From assembly GCA_023678885.1 (NCBI GenBank), contig CM042970.1, forward strand, positions 7,356,355 through 7,420,354: a stretch of DNA of 64,000 nt, read 5' to 3'. Source of the stretch: Pogostemon cablin. Lineage: Eukaryota; Streptophyta; Magnoliopsida; Lamiales; Lamiaceae. The notes under the pieces are model-generated. The model saw only the letters and a list, made by a program, of their open reading frames with translations. It was not told where the DNA came from and made no database searches. Both the position numbers and the translations under genes were made by a program. Positions 33,064 through 44,392 of this stretch are shown piece by piece (the first letter of the stretch is position 1; every line of letters begins with the position of its first letter).

Positions 33064-34883
33064 TGAAGAGTGATATTTTTACCTAGTTTTTAGTGCCTTT
33101 TTATATATGTTTTTATATTATTTTATCTGTATTTTATACATATTTTGGTTGTATATGTATTTTCATGGAAATGTATGTGAATGAGCTTAAACGTATGTAA
33201 AACAGGTAAAAAAGGAGCAAAAATGAAGACGGGAGCTGAAATGAGCAAGAAACAGGCTGAAGGGACCCAACTCGAGTTGCAAGACCTAACTCGACTTGCA
33301 ACTCGAGTCGAGTTGGGTCCTGAAGTTGCCCAGAATTGTCCAGTGAGCTTACTCGAGTTGCAAGGTCCAACTCGACTGACTTGCAACTCGAGTCGAGTTG
33401 GGAGCAGAGCAACGTTTAAAAATCATACAGTAAGCCAACTTGAGTTGTCAAGTCGCTACTCGATTTGCAACTCGAGTCGAGCTGCGTTCTGAAGGCATTT
33501 CTATTTCAGAGTCTCGCAACACGACCGAATAGGTGGGTGCACGAGTTGTCAATACGAGTCGAGCTAGGTTAGCTCGAGATACGCTACATGCAACTCGACT
33601 CGTGTTGCAACTCGAGTTGAGTAAGGCCAACTCGAGTTGCATGTTTTTGGGTCAAAAATCTGGATTTTCACCTGCCAATGCAAGTAAGCGTGTGTAAAAA
33701 TCCCAGTTGATGTTAAATTCGTGGCCCAAGTTGGGAGAGGGTAAAAATAGCCTCAAGTTCAACATTTGAAGGGAGGATCACAAGGGTTTCACTTGGACAC
33801 ATAGATCACACATCATTTCCTTCAATTCACACCATCCCTCTCATCAATTCTTCATCCATCCATCTATACTTGATCCCCTCCATCAAATCCACCATCCAAG
33901 TGATCAAGAAAGCAAAGGAGAGTGAAGATCACAAGAAGAAGAAGGAGATCTTCATTGAAGACCTTCAAATGGGGAATCTAATTCTAATTGTTGTGAACTT
34001 CTTTATAGATTTGTCATGGAATTTGTAGATATAATTGTCTATGATTATTTTCTCTAAGACTATGATAGGCTAATCTCCTTTGTGAGATTAGCTCCATGAT
34101 TGGTGTTGGATAATTTAGTTTTATGCAATTTGATTTTAATCTTGAATGAGTTTTGTATTATTTCTATCATTGATGGTTCATTGTTTGATTTATATGATGA
34201 TATCTGTGATTAATTGTCATGGGCATGTGATTAGATTGAGAAATCAATTATGTGTTTAAGATAGTTCATTTCATCATTTCATCATACACTTTATGTCTAT
34301 TAATTTAGAATGAGATAGAGATATCTTTCTAGATTTAGAACCCTTTGATAGAACATTTAATTGGATTAATCGAGAGTTTGGTTGATTAGGTAAGGAGACT
34401 CAAGCCATTAGTGAATTCATAGTACCTTAAAAGGGAATATTGCATATGATTTAATACCTAATTAGGGAACTCGTAGAGTAATTAATACCTAGTGGGAGGT
34501 GTTCGCTATGGTCTCGATCCTATGTGCTTTTGGGAACCTTATTGAGGGCCTACATCCTATCCATCTTGAGAAAGAGTTTAGGTGGAATTAGTGATCATTC
34601 CTATGCCTTGCCATGAGAGATTAGAATTAATTGTATGATTACTTTATTATCTATGTCATGATTGTTGTTAATCGCATTCTTGCATCATTTGGAACCCATC
34701 ATTTATCCTTTTATCTTGTTTCTTGCTTTAGTTTAGGTTCATTCATTTGCACACTTATCCTCCACTCTATTCCGTCGTCCTTATAAAATCACGATAAACA
34801 CGAGATCGTTTAAGCTCTAGTATCTTCCTCCCTGTGGTTGATAAATTCTTTAATTGATTATCCCGACTATATATGACCAATCA
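33064..34883 (+). repeat. 3' LTR of element D (1,820 bp)
   Basis: It runs from TGAAGAGTGATATTTTTACC to GACCAATCA. It is closely similar to the 5' LTR, with small indels. The CAACTCGAGTTG block is at about 33,265-33,640. Confidence 0.9.
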
Positions 34884-35737
34884 GCTAGTACTTCTTGGAT
34901 AGTACTAGGTTTTAAAGGTTGAATTGGTTTGAATTGATGAACTAGAATATGTTGGATATCTGCAGTATACTTATTCCCTTATTAATGCTTTGAATTTAGA
35001 CTTATATTTTTGTCTTATATGATTTGTCCTCATACATGTATATGTCATTGTCTTATCCATATTTATGCTTGTTGCTTGTGTTATATAAGAATTATATTTG
35101 TCAACCTGTTATTGGTAAAGAGGATCTAACCATATAACCTTTATTCATTAGAATAATTAATATTGGACATTTAATATATCTATTAATTACCATTCTAGAG
35201 GATTTGATTTCGTAGATTGTTAGGTGAGAGTTGATGATTAATTCTTAAGTACCTATAAAGGGAAGTCTAGTGCTATAGCCTGTTAGGAATTTTGCATGAA
35301 GTACCTAGAAAGGGAGTATGAATTATTCTTCTGCATCTGAGTGTTTAAACCAGGCTTATGTGTTAAGTTTACTTTAAAAGAGGTATTTAACAAAATTAAG
35401 TGATTGTTTTCATAAGAACTACAGAGATTCTGACCTATTGTCTAGTAATTTGGTTTGACTGATTTAACTGAATTTTCTAGTGCTATCTATCTTCTCTCTT
35501 GAACACTTTCATATTTAGTTTATTTGCTACTTTATTTTTTTAGTAATTATTTTCTGCAATCTTAAGTTTAATTAATTCACTCTTGAAATGCCAGAATTGT
35601 CTTAAATTAGAATAGTCATAATTAGATTAAATAATTAGTCTAGAGTTATCATATGGTTCGATATTTTTACTTGGTCACACGCTGAACTACAATAGATTGC
35701 CTACACTTGGGAACACATGCAAAAATGTGAACAAGCA
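34884..35737 (+). repeat. 3' LTR of element C, piece 3
   Basis: It begins with the second GCTAG, follows 5' LTR positions about 8,648-9,500 and ends GTGAACAAGCA, exactly like the 5' LTR. The target duplication ATCAG of element C comes next. Confidence 0.9.
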
Positions 35738-35908
35738 ATCAGTGTTATTAACGCCTTCAGCGACCACATGCGTTTTTCCTTTTAAAAAATTAGCCATGTG
35801 CAAAGTTGTGAGATAAAACAATATCTTTTGTTACCATCTCTTGAAGTCAAAACCCGTGAACTTCTCGGGCTTCTCCCCGGGAGCTGAAGAAACAAATGCT
35901 CTAGGCAT
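35738..35908 (-). pseudogene. A2 gag, middle fragment between elements C and B
   Basis: Read on the - strand this matches A1 gag from PREFVASAP through RWQQNILFYLTTLHM to the variable segment before the ERRVVSDQWS block. It has an in-frame stop in place of the first Gln of WQQ. It is bounded by ATCAG (35,738-35,742, element C) and GGCAT (35,904-35,908, element B). Confidence 0.85.
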
Positions 35909-37097
35909 TGTTGGCGTTTGGATCTTTAGGTTAGCGTGAACCGTTAGGGTTCCATACAATTCTACTGCAACGGAAGCATAAGAGCAGAATTACCTTTCAC
36001 CGGGTTTGACGTAGAGGATGAACAGCGAACTACCTTCCGGTTTTCTGTTGTATTACTAAGCCTCGCTTTGACATTGTGTGGGCAACGATCACCAAAACGA
36101 TCTCAATCTGCAGTTCTCCTCACACTCATGATTTTAGGCATGTGTATTAGGTTACCGGGCTGCTGAGATTGGCTATATATATAGGCTACAACAGGGACCA
36201 GGATGAGAAATTAGGGTTTGGGCCTCTCATTGGGCTTAAGCATCCAAGTTTAGCCCAAAATTTATACTTAAGTCCAACAATAATAAATCAGTCCACTAAA
36301 GAAATATTATTGAACTGCCACCCTAATCCCAAATTACGTTATGGGTTCCTTCTTATTATGAGCCCGTTAATCTCCCCGTGTTTAAGATTCAATGCCCATT
36401 AATTAATTAAGTTATTGACAACTCCATTAATTAAATATTTACCGAGAGTAGTACCACTCAACCTTATTATCATGCCGGAATAAATCCACTTGCAGGATTT
36501 ACATGATAATCATTATGAGCTCCTCAAGGGGACATCATCAACCAATTCTGTTAGGACACAGATTCCTTCTACAATCAACAGCACACCATAGAGACAATAT
36601 CATCTCCCGACTCACCAAGCATATCGATTTAATAATTAAATCTCACCCATTGATGAATCAAGGAAATAAATATTGGCTTACGTGTCGAGGTTATTGTATA
36701 GGAATTAAGAGTACGAACTTCCATAATAACAGAGATCAAGTTCTATTATATAGTCAGTATAAACTGAACGATCTCAACGGCGGTCCTATTCAATACACAG
36801 AAAGTGCACTAGTGCAATTTTATATTCAAGACAGACTAATGCCAAATTACACTACAACCATACCGATAGATAGTCCCTTTCTATCTCGGTTGTGAATATC
36901 TGTTTATACTTTATAAGGAGCCGATAATATGATCTTCCGCGTGATGCCGCACACCACTTTATCTGCAGTATAAAGTAAATGAACTTTTTCAATAATTTAT
37001 ATATAATTATGCAAAACGTTTGATCACATGATTCTCATTTCAAATAAATTGTCAAAACATTGTTTATACAAAAAGACTTTTAGTATACAATCTAACA
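35909..37097 (-). repeat. 3' LTR of element B (1,189 bp)
   Basis: On the - strand it runs from TGTTAGATTGTATAC to AACGCCAACA (TGTTAG...CAACA ends). It is about 60 bp longer than the 5' LTR, mainly because the 5' copy lacks a block around 36,390-36,455. Confidence 0.93.
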
Positions 37098-37110
37098 ATC
37101 TCTCACTTAT
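37098..37110 (-). other. Polypurine tract of element B
   Basis: On the - strand ATAAGTGAGAGAT directly precedes the 3' LTR. It is purine-rich but not perfect. Confidence 0.65.
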
Positions 37111-37119
37111 ACTAAAAGA

Positions 37120-37818
37120 CTATGCTGCCATATCTGCTGACATGCATCTAAGTCCCATTCCTTCAACATGCCCCTTAAAAGCTTTCACCGGAAGGCCCTT
37201 AGTGAAAGGATCAGCTAGGTTATCCTCCAATGCAATCTTAGCGACAACGACCTCTCCTCTTTTCATGAAGTCTCGTATCATGGGGTAGTTGCACTCAATG
37301 TGTTTACTCGCCTTATGGGCTTGTGGTTCCTTCGAGTTTGTAACTGTACCACTGTTATCACTATAAATTGTGATAGACTTGGGCAAACCAGGAATCACAT
37401 CTAAGTCCAACAAGAAGTTCCTGAGCCATACAGCTTCCTTAGCCGCCTCTGAGGCTGCTACATATTCAGCTTCCATGGTGGAGTCAGAAACGCATTTCTA
37501 CTTTATACTCCTCCATACTATGGCTCCTCCTCCAAGAGTAAACACATAACCCGAGGTGGATTTACTGTTGTCTTTGTCCGATTGGAAATCCGAATCCATG
37601 TAACCCACAGGTAGCAAAGAATCTGCCTGGTAAACCAACATATAATTCCTAGTCCTTCTCAGGTACTTCAAAATATATTTTACCGCGGTCCAATGCCCCT
37701 CTCCAGGATTACTTTGATACCTACTGACTATGCCCACAACAAAATAGATATCCAGTCTCGTATATAGCATAACATACATGAGGCTTCCTATTGCCGAAGC
37801 ATAAGGAACCGCCTTCAT
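37120..37818 (-). pseudogene. RNase H domain of element B (Copia)
   Basis: Two - strand frames carry the Copia blocks YASAIGSLMYVMLYTRLDI, GYMDSDFQSDKDNSKSTSGY (catalytic Asp region), then EAEYVAASEAAKEAVWLRNF and a late SDNSGT / ASKHIECNYPMIRDF segment. A stop near 37,500 separates the frames. The polyprotein ends at the stop near 37,120, about 20 bp before the polypurine tract. Confidence 0.9.
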
Positions 37819-37823
37819 GTCAT

Positions 37824-38400
37824 CTATCTCCTTTTGTGTATTTCCTTCGATAGATGTATTCCATGCCTAAAAGGTAGAAAACCTTTCTTGGAATCTTGCA
37901 TATGAAAATGAGCAAGGATAGTATCAATATATGAAGCTTGGGATAAGCACAACATTCTTTTCTTGCGATTTCTTATCACTTTAATTCCTAGAATGTGGTC
38001 AGCTTCTCCTAAGTCCTTCATTTCAAATTACTTAGATAGCCATACCCTAAGTCCTTCATTTCAAATTACTTAGATAGCCATACCCTTAAGCCAGACAATA
38101 CATTTATATTGTTTCCAATGAGCAGAATATCATCCACATAAAGTACAAGAAACAAGACCACGTTTCCGTCACACTTTTTATACACACAAGACTCATCCGG
38201 ACATTGAATAAATCCATATGACTGGATTACCTCATCAAAACGGATGTTCCGAGATCTTGAAGCTTGTTTAAGTCCATAAATAGACCTATTAAGCTTGCAC
38301 AAAAGATGCTCTTTGCCCTTTTCAATGAATCCTTCCGGTTGCTTCATGTGGATGTTTTCCTCAAGACTTCCTTAAGGAAAGCTGTCTTGACATCCATCTG
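37824..38400 (-). pseudogene. Reverse transcriptase of element B (Copia), C-terminal half
   Basis: The - strand frame 38,347-38,069 has KQPEGFIEKGKEHLLCKLNRS, YGLKQASR and the intact catalytic block YVDDILL (complement of 38,120-38,140). After a 38-bp tandem duplication (38,008-38,045 and 38,046-38,083) that shifts the frame, the next block DLGEADHILGIKVIR follows at 38,018-37,970. The N-terminal RT half upstream (38,400-38,850) is heavily broken. Confidence 0.88.
38008..38083. repeat. 38-bp tandem duplication inside the element B reverse transcriptase
   Basis: The block beginning CCTAAGTCCTTCATTTCAAA occurs twice in a row with a 38-bp period. Since 38 is not a multiple of three, it shifts the RT frame just after the catalytic block. 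Confidence 0.85.
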
Positions 38401-38850
38401 TCATACCTCATAATCCATATGAGCAACAATAGACAAAAGAATCCGAATAGACTTAAGCATGGCCACAGGCGAGAAGGTTTCCTCATAATCGATTCCCTCT
38501 TTTTGAGTATACCCTTGCCTTAAAGGTTTCCACTTTACCGTCATATCCTCTTTTCCTTTTGTAGACCTACTTACATCAAATGGCTTTTACACCATTTGGT
38601 GGTTCTACAAGCTCCCAGACTTGGTTAGAATACATGGATTCTATCTCGGATTTCATTGCTTTTTGTCAAGAATCCGCATCTTTATCTTGTAATGCTTCGT
38701 CGTAACTCCATGGGTCAATTTCATGTTCATCAGAGACAATGTTTGACGACTCTCCCAAAAAATAAATCTTTCCAGTTGTCTCACAACCCTCCCACTGCGA
38801 CGAGGCACCACAAGCAATTGTGTATTAGATGTGACACGCGTTGCAGTTTC
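38401..38850 (-). pseudogene. RT N-terminal region of element B, heavily mutated
   Basis: Short - strand segments resembling the Copia RT start can be read here (for example a KTTFLHGNL-like turn just above 38,347, and KARLVAKGYTQKEGIDYEETFSP-like remnants around 38,470-38,560). No frame stays open for more than a few dozen codons. It links the integrase C-terminus to the RT catalytic half. Confidence 0.6.
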
Positions 38851-39807
38851 TTATGGTATTTCCTCTTGTACATTTGGTATTAACTTAGGTGTTTTCCCTC
38901 TAACTTCTTCTAGAACAATTCTACTCATGGGTTTGTGATTCATTACATAATCTTCTTCCAAGAATCTAGCATTCGTGCTAATGATCACTCTTTGACTCTT
39001 AAGATCATAAAATAAACCACCCTTCGTTCCTATATGATATCCTATAAATAGACAAACATTAGTACGCGATTCTAACTTTTCAGCATCTCCCTTCAACACA
39101 TGTGCCGGAGCACCCCAAATCCGAATGTGCTTAAGACTAGGCTTTCGCCCGGTCCATAATTCTGAGAGTGTAGATGATACCGATTTAGAAGGTACTAAAT
39201 TCAGAATGTAAGCTGCTGTTTCCAAGGCATATCCCCAAAATGAATTTGGTAATTCAGAATAACTCATCATTGATCTAACCATTTCCATAAGAGTCATATT
39301 CCTTCATTCTGCTATACCATTCTGCTGGGGTATGCCCAGTGCAGACAATTGGGATTCAATCCCCCCTGATAAATAGTCTCTAAATTCTCCCAAGAGGTAT
39401 TCCCCACCACAATCATATCGTAGTATTTTGATACATTTATTATGACGTTTTTCCACATCTGCCATGTACTCTTTGAATTTATCAAAGCACTCAAACTTGC
39501 GGCATATCAAATAAATATATCCATACCTTGAATAATCGTCAATGAATGTGACGAAATATTCAAATCCACCTTTTGCTTGGATAGACATAGGACCACATAA
39601 ATAAGAATGAACCAATTCCAACACATCTTTGGCTCTATACCTCTTCGTCTTAAAACATCTTTTAGTCATTTTCCCTTCCAAGCATGATTCGCAAGTTGGA
39701 AAATTTTCGAGTTCCAATGAACTTAAAGGTCCATCCTCAATCAACTTTTGAATCCTACTCAAGTTAATATGACCAAATCTTAGAAGCCAAAGATATGTTT
39801 GATTCAT
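38851..39807 (-). pseudogene. Integrase of element B (Copia)
   Basis: The - strand frame begins with a GAG-pre-integrase block (LRFGHINLSRIQKL, CESCLEGKMTKRCF: the zinc-binding part). The core follows, with the first Asp region (LVHSYLCGPM, where LCGPM usually carries Asp before Leu, here Tyr), the second Asp region (LRYDCGGEYL) and the Glu just before a stop (AE, stop TGA at about 39,303). The same frame then continues with MTLMEMVRSMMSYSELP and NSFWGYALETAAYILN. Loss of the first Asp and the stop would both inactivate it. Confidence 0.88.
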
Positions 39808-39909
39808 TTTTCAAGGTTCTTTTATCTTATTATGATTAGTAGATGCATTATTAATTTCCATTTGTTGCATTGCAGGAGATATAAGATTAAGAGTATACAT
39901 ATTATCAAC

Positions 39910-40970
39910 CTATGTACCACGACAGATAACAATTCCATTCTTCTTAATAATAACCTTGTCATTAAAAGAAACAGAATATCCATCCATATATAATTTAGAA
40001 ACCAAAATTAAATTCTTTCTAAAAGAAGGTACGTAAAGACAATCTCTTAAAACAAGAGTTTTATTCCTATCAAACGATAAATAAAAATCTCCAACTGCAA
40101 TAGACGCCATTTTTGTAGCATCTCCCATGAATATGACAATCTCTCCATCACTTAGTTGTTGGGTAGGATGGAACCCCTGCAAAGAATTGCAGACATGATC
40201 AGTGGCTCCCGTATCTACACACCAAGTGTCAGCAGATACAGCCACTAAACACGATTCAACAACAAGTAAATGAGACATACCTTGCTTGTTCCCCTTTAGT
40301 AGAGGACAGTCAGCCTTGTAATGACCCGACTGCTTGCATTTGAAGCACTTGTCTTTAGGCTTATTGACCACACCACCTTGTGATCCACCTCCCGTAATAG
40401 CTGTTTGTTTTGCTTGCTGCTTCTTCTTCCTACCACCTTTCGGCTTAGGACGAGCAATATTTTCAGCAACATTCACTTGAGAGCGTTGACGAATAAGCCC
40501 TTCAGTCGCCACAAGTTCTATCAGAAGTTCCGCCAATGAATACAACCTAGATTCATGTTGTAGTTCAAGCGAAACTGCTCTAAACTCCTAGGCAAGCTTT
40601 GGAGGATGAAGTCAACTTGGATTTCCCCATCGATTTCGGCTCCAAGTACTTCCAACTCATTGAGTTGACCCATCATTTTGAGGACGTGATCCCTTACAGA
40701 AGCACCCTCAGCTATTTTGACATCCGTCAACGCAACCATGGCCTGTTGCCTAGCAGCCCTACTTTGATGACCGAAGAGTTACCGGAGATTTATCATCATG
40801 GCCTGAGCAGTCGCCATGGCATGATACTGATGTTGCAACACATTTGACATGGAAGCCAAAATGTAGCATTGCGCCATCTCATCAACCTTGACCCACCTCT
40901 CATGAGCTGCAATCTCCGCTTCAGTCGATTCAACAGTAGGGGCTTGAGGACATGGAACATTGAGCATCAA
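39910..40970 (-). pseudogene. Gag and protease of element B (Copia)
   Basis: Frames at 40,970-40,779, 40,739-40,524 and 40,545-39,913 (- strand) cover gag. There is a helix-rich N-terminal part, a FILQSLPRSLEQFRLNY block and a CCHC zinc knuckle CFKCKQSGHYKADC (about 40,350-40,310, all four ligands present). A protease block WCVDTGATDHVCNS follows (about 40,222-40,180), with its catalytic DTGA intact. Frame breaks lie near 40,780 and 40,540. Confidence 0.9.
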
Positions 40971-40980
40971 ATAAATAACC

Positions 40981-41762
40981 TGAGAATCACAGCAAGTGGA
41001 TAAAAGCCATTTGAAAAAACCTGAGAATCAAATAAATAAATACAAATGATCAAACACTTCGAATTTAAAATTTATATTGATTTCCTCAATAAACAATATA
41101 AAATAAATTCACTGACATCTCAAGCACCGTGAATTTGCATGCCACGTTAGTGTGGACGTATACAACCCTAACATTCGCAAGAGAATGTTTTACCCATTAA
41201 TTCTATTTATCAAATTAATCTTATGACCCAATGATTAATAGTCGATTATACTTTGGCCATGCAATTAGTAGCAATGACTCCGTTGGGGAGGATACATATT
41301 AATTGCACCTAAGTGTATACCATTATTTGATATAAGTTGTCACTCAAGTTTGTGTGTCTTATAGTTAGAGAAGTCCACACGCCCTCAAATAATTTCCTAC
41401 AATCATCAATTATTAATTTGTACCAGTGATCTGCAAATAAAACTCATCCGTTGGGGAGGAAGACACTATAGCCGACTCATAAGCTTACTTGCATCACATT
41501 ACAAATAATAATTATTTAATGAAATTTATTCTAGTGATCCACAAATAAAACTCATTCGTTGGGGAGGAAGGCATTATAGCCGACTCATAAGCTTACTTGC
41601 ATCACACAATAAATCAATATGGAGGCCGTGGGATTTATTTACCAATCTCTCTCCCACTTATTTATTTAACATGAGGGTTTTTACATGCATACAATATAAC
41701 AGATATAATTATGCAAAATTAGCATGTCACTATATATAGCAGTAAATCAAATAGGACATGCA

Positions 41763-41814
<52 letters not shown>

Positions 41815-43109
41815 CAATAATGGGCATAAAATCCAATTATAGCAGTTATATATATAATAAAATAATTGCCAAATAAAAAAAACTTAAGCAATTAAAATTG
41901 AGGCTTGGGGATAACTTGGGCCTCAATCTGAACAAGTCCACATGTGAGTACACGATTCATAACCTTCAGGAAAACCGCTGATGAATCGAGAACTGCTTCC
42001 TTTGCCACGTCATCTCAAAACTCACATTGACAACCAGAAACAGAAAACACGTTCACACTCCAGACCCATAACTGCCCATCGCCGGAACCTACTGCCCAGC
42101 CGTATCGCCACCGGTAGTCATCTCCAACGTATGCAATAGCCCACCGGAAATAATGAACGCCGCCCACTGGCCGTCGCTCTAGCTTCACTGACGGTCAGCA
42201 GAATATCGCATTGCTGAACACTCCTCCAGTCCATCGTCGAAACCAAATTGCCAGCACGATTCTATTTCTCCTCCGTCGGCAAGAGTGCCGTCAGCTATGA
42301 GGGATAGAATAGCCGTGAAATATCAAGCTTCATCGACACCAAACATGTCGCAGCTATCACGATCACCGGCGTAAATAATGTCGCATCGGAGTTGAACTGC
42401 AGATGCTAGGGAGTCCATAGTCAGACACAACCGGAAGTTTCGCCACCCGCTCAGAATCACATCTGGCCTACCATGAAACGTGCAGGTACAGTCATGTGTT
42501 CTGCTGAACCAGGTCGCCGGCCAATAACAGGTCCACCACCATGGAATTCTGTCAAACAGAACACGCCTCCATCAACGCAATGCCACTTGCCACATACGCC
42601 GTCGTACACCAGCTTCATGCGCGACCGCAAGGCAATCGTCCTGACAACCTGGTGTGTTTAGACAGCGCCTTCAACCACTTCATCCAGCGGTCATTTTCTT
42701 TTGGTGAAAACATGCCAACTGTTCATCATGGTTTCACGATCGCGAGTCTATCACGTCAAAAACCAACGAACGTTGCAAGCAACCATCGACTTTCACCTTT
42801 CACCTTTCACCGTTCGATCACCAGAAGACATAATCCAACATCATGATTTCGTCACTTTCACCATCGCCGTGATAAGTGCGGTGCTCAGGTGTGATGGCGT
42901 CGTGAAATTAGGTATATACAGCCGTGAATAAAGATAGGATTTTTTGTAAATTTTTATCACCGAGAGAAAAAAATAAACAAAGCCCTCACATGTGATCATT
43001 ATTTAACAATAATACACATAATTCACATTATACCTTTACCATAAAATCTTGCACCACATTATGCAATCAAACCCTAGCCTAGTGTGTCACGTTTAGCCTT
43101 AGAACCTAC
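40981..43109 (-). other. Long untranslated leader of element B
   Basis: More than 2.1 kb lies between the primer site and the gag start without a Copia domain. It includes a (TA)n run and a GC-richer part (42,020-42,900) unlike the rest of the element in base composition. Short frames in that part (for example 42,473-42,846, + strand) match no family I recognise. Confidence 0.6.
41767..41813. repeat. (TA)n microsatellite
   Basis: An uninterrupted TA dinucleotide run of about 47 bp within the leader of element B. Confidence 0.97.
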
Positions 43110-43121
43110 GCTCTGATACCA
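43110..43121 (-). other. Primer binding site (initiator tRNA-Met) of element B
   Basis: On the - strand TGGTATCAGAGC begins 2 bp after the 5' LTR end and is a perfect match to the common Copia primer site. Confidence 0.95.
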
Positions 43122-43123
43122 AT

Positions 43124-44251
43124 TGTTGGCGTTTGGATCTTTAGGTTAGCGTGAACCGTTAGGGTTCCATACAATTCTACTGCAGTGGAAGCATAAGAGC
43201 AAAATTACCTTCACCGGGTTTGACGTAGAGGATGAACAGCGAACGACCTTTCAGTCTTCTGTTGTATTCCTAAATCTCACTTTGACGTTGTGTGGGCAAC
43301 TATCACCAAAGCGATCTCAATCTGCAGTTCTCTTCAAACTCATGATTTTAGGCGTGTGTATTAGGTTACCGAGCTGCTGAGATTGGCTATATATATAGGC
43401 TACAACAGGGACCAGGAGGAGAAATTAGGGTTTGGGTCTCTCATTGGGCTTAAGCATCCAAGTTTAGCCCAAAATTTATACTTAAGTCCAATAATAATAA
43501 ATCAGTCCACTAAAGAAATATTATTGAACTGTCACCCTAATCCCAAATTACGTTATGGGCTCATTCTTATTATGAGTCTGTTAATCTCCCCGTATTTAAG
43601 ACTCAACCTTATTATCATGCCGCAATAAATCCACCTGCAGGGTTTACATGATAATCATTATGAGCTCCTCAAGGGGACATCATCAACCATTTCTGTTAGG
43701 ACACAGATTCCTTCTACAATCAACAGCACATCATAGAGACAATATCATCTTCCGACTCACCAAGCATATCGATTTAATAATTAAATCTCACCCATTGATG
43801 AATCAAGGAAATAAATACTGCCTTACGTGTCGAGGTTATTGTATAGATATTAAGAGTATGAACTTCTATAATAATAGAGATCAAGTTCTATTATATAGTC
43901 AATATAAGATAAACCGAACGATCTCAACAGCGGTCCTATTCAATACGCAGAAAGTGCACTAGTGTAATTTTATAGTTAAGACAGACTAATGCCAAATTAC
44001 ACTACAAACATACCGATAGATAGTCTCTTTCTATCTCGGTTGTGAATATCTGTTTATACTTTATAAGGAGCTGATAATATAATCTTCCTTATGACGCCGC
44101 ACACCATATTATCTACAGTATAAAGTAAATGGACTTTTGCAATAATTTATAAATAATTATGCAAAACGTTTGATCACATGATTCTCATTTCAAAAAAATT
44201 GTCAAAACATTTTTTATACAAAAAGCAAGACTTTTAGTATGCAATCTAACA
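43124..44251 (-). repeat. 5' LTR of element B (1,128 bp)
   Basis: On the - strand it starts TGTTAGATTGCATAC and ends AACGCCAACA. It matches the 3' LTR throughout except for a missing block of about 60 bp near 43,600 and scattered substitutions. GGCAT follows at 44,252. Confidence 0.93.
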
Positions 44252-44355
44252 GGCATAACCTACGGAGGATAAACTTTTGGGTTTTCATTCCCCTTAGGAG
44301 GGTTTGAAGTCTCAACCCCATTCGGATCCGATGTTCCATCCATATCCGTCATTGT
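44252..44355 (-). pseudogene. A2 gag, N-terminal fragment
   Basis: The ATG is the complement of 44,353-44,355. The frame reads MTDMDGTSDPNGVETSNPPKG and on to VYPP, where A1 has VYPL; an in-frame stop follows. Then the GGCAT duplication and element B interrupt it. It is collinear with A1 gag residues 1-36. Confidence 0.85.
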
Positions 44356-44392
44356 TTAGTGATAGTTCGGGTAACTATGATTGTTTTACAAT

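Larger units (their letters stand above)
26513..34883 (+). mobile_element. Element D: complete non-autonomous Gypsy-like LTR element
   Basis: Both LTRs (26,513-28,301 and 33,064-34,883) are present, with an Asp-like primer site and a polypurine tract. Flanking GCTAG duplications lie at 26,508-26,512 and 34,884-34,888. The internal region (4.76 kb, of which 1.2 kb is solo LTR G) carries one odd ORF and long non-coding sequence, with no protease, RT, RNase H or catalytic integrase core. It must rely on enzymes of an autonomous Gypsy element. Confidence 0.9.
7789..35737 (+). mobile_element. Element C: Athila-type Ty3/Gypsy retrotransposon, degenerate, hosting further insertions
   Basis: The order is 5' LTR (7,789-9,500), tRNA-Asp primer site, gag, protease, RT/RNase H, integrase, a 3' ORF of Athila type, polypurine tract, and a 3' LTR in three pieces. 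An Asp primer site, a gag ending in the ITLRSG block and a long extra ORF downstream of integrase are all typical of the Athila lineage. Without the insertions in its 3' LTR the element is about 13.8 kb. Many stops and shifts and a mutated RT active site show it is dead. Confidence 0.9.
35909..44251 (-). mobile_element. Element B: full-length Copia retrotransposon, - strand, degenerate
   Basis: The LTRs lie at 43,124-44,251 (5') and 35,909-37,097 (3'), with perfect target duplications GGCAT at 35,904-35,908 and 44,252-44,256. The - strand order is primer site, long leader, gag, protease, integrase, RT and RNase H; integrase before RT defines Copia. There are several stops and shifts, so the element is probably inactive, but the catalytic RT motif is intact. 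Confidence 0.95.

Noticed and set aside
42473..42846. Short + strand ORFs in the element B leader
   Set aside because: They run antisense to the element, overlap each other in different frames, and have no recognisable motif.
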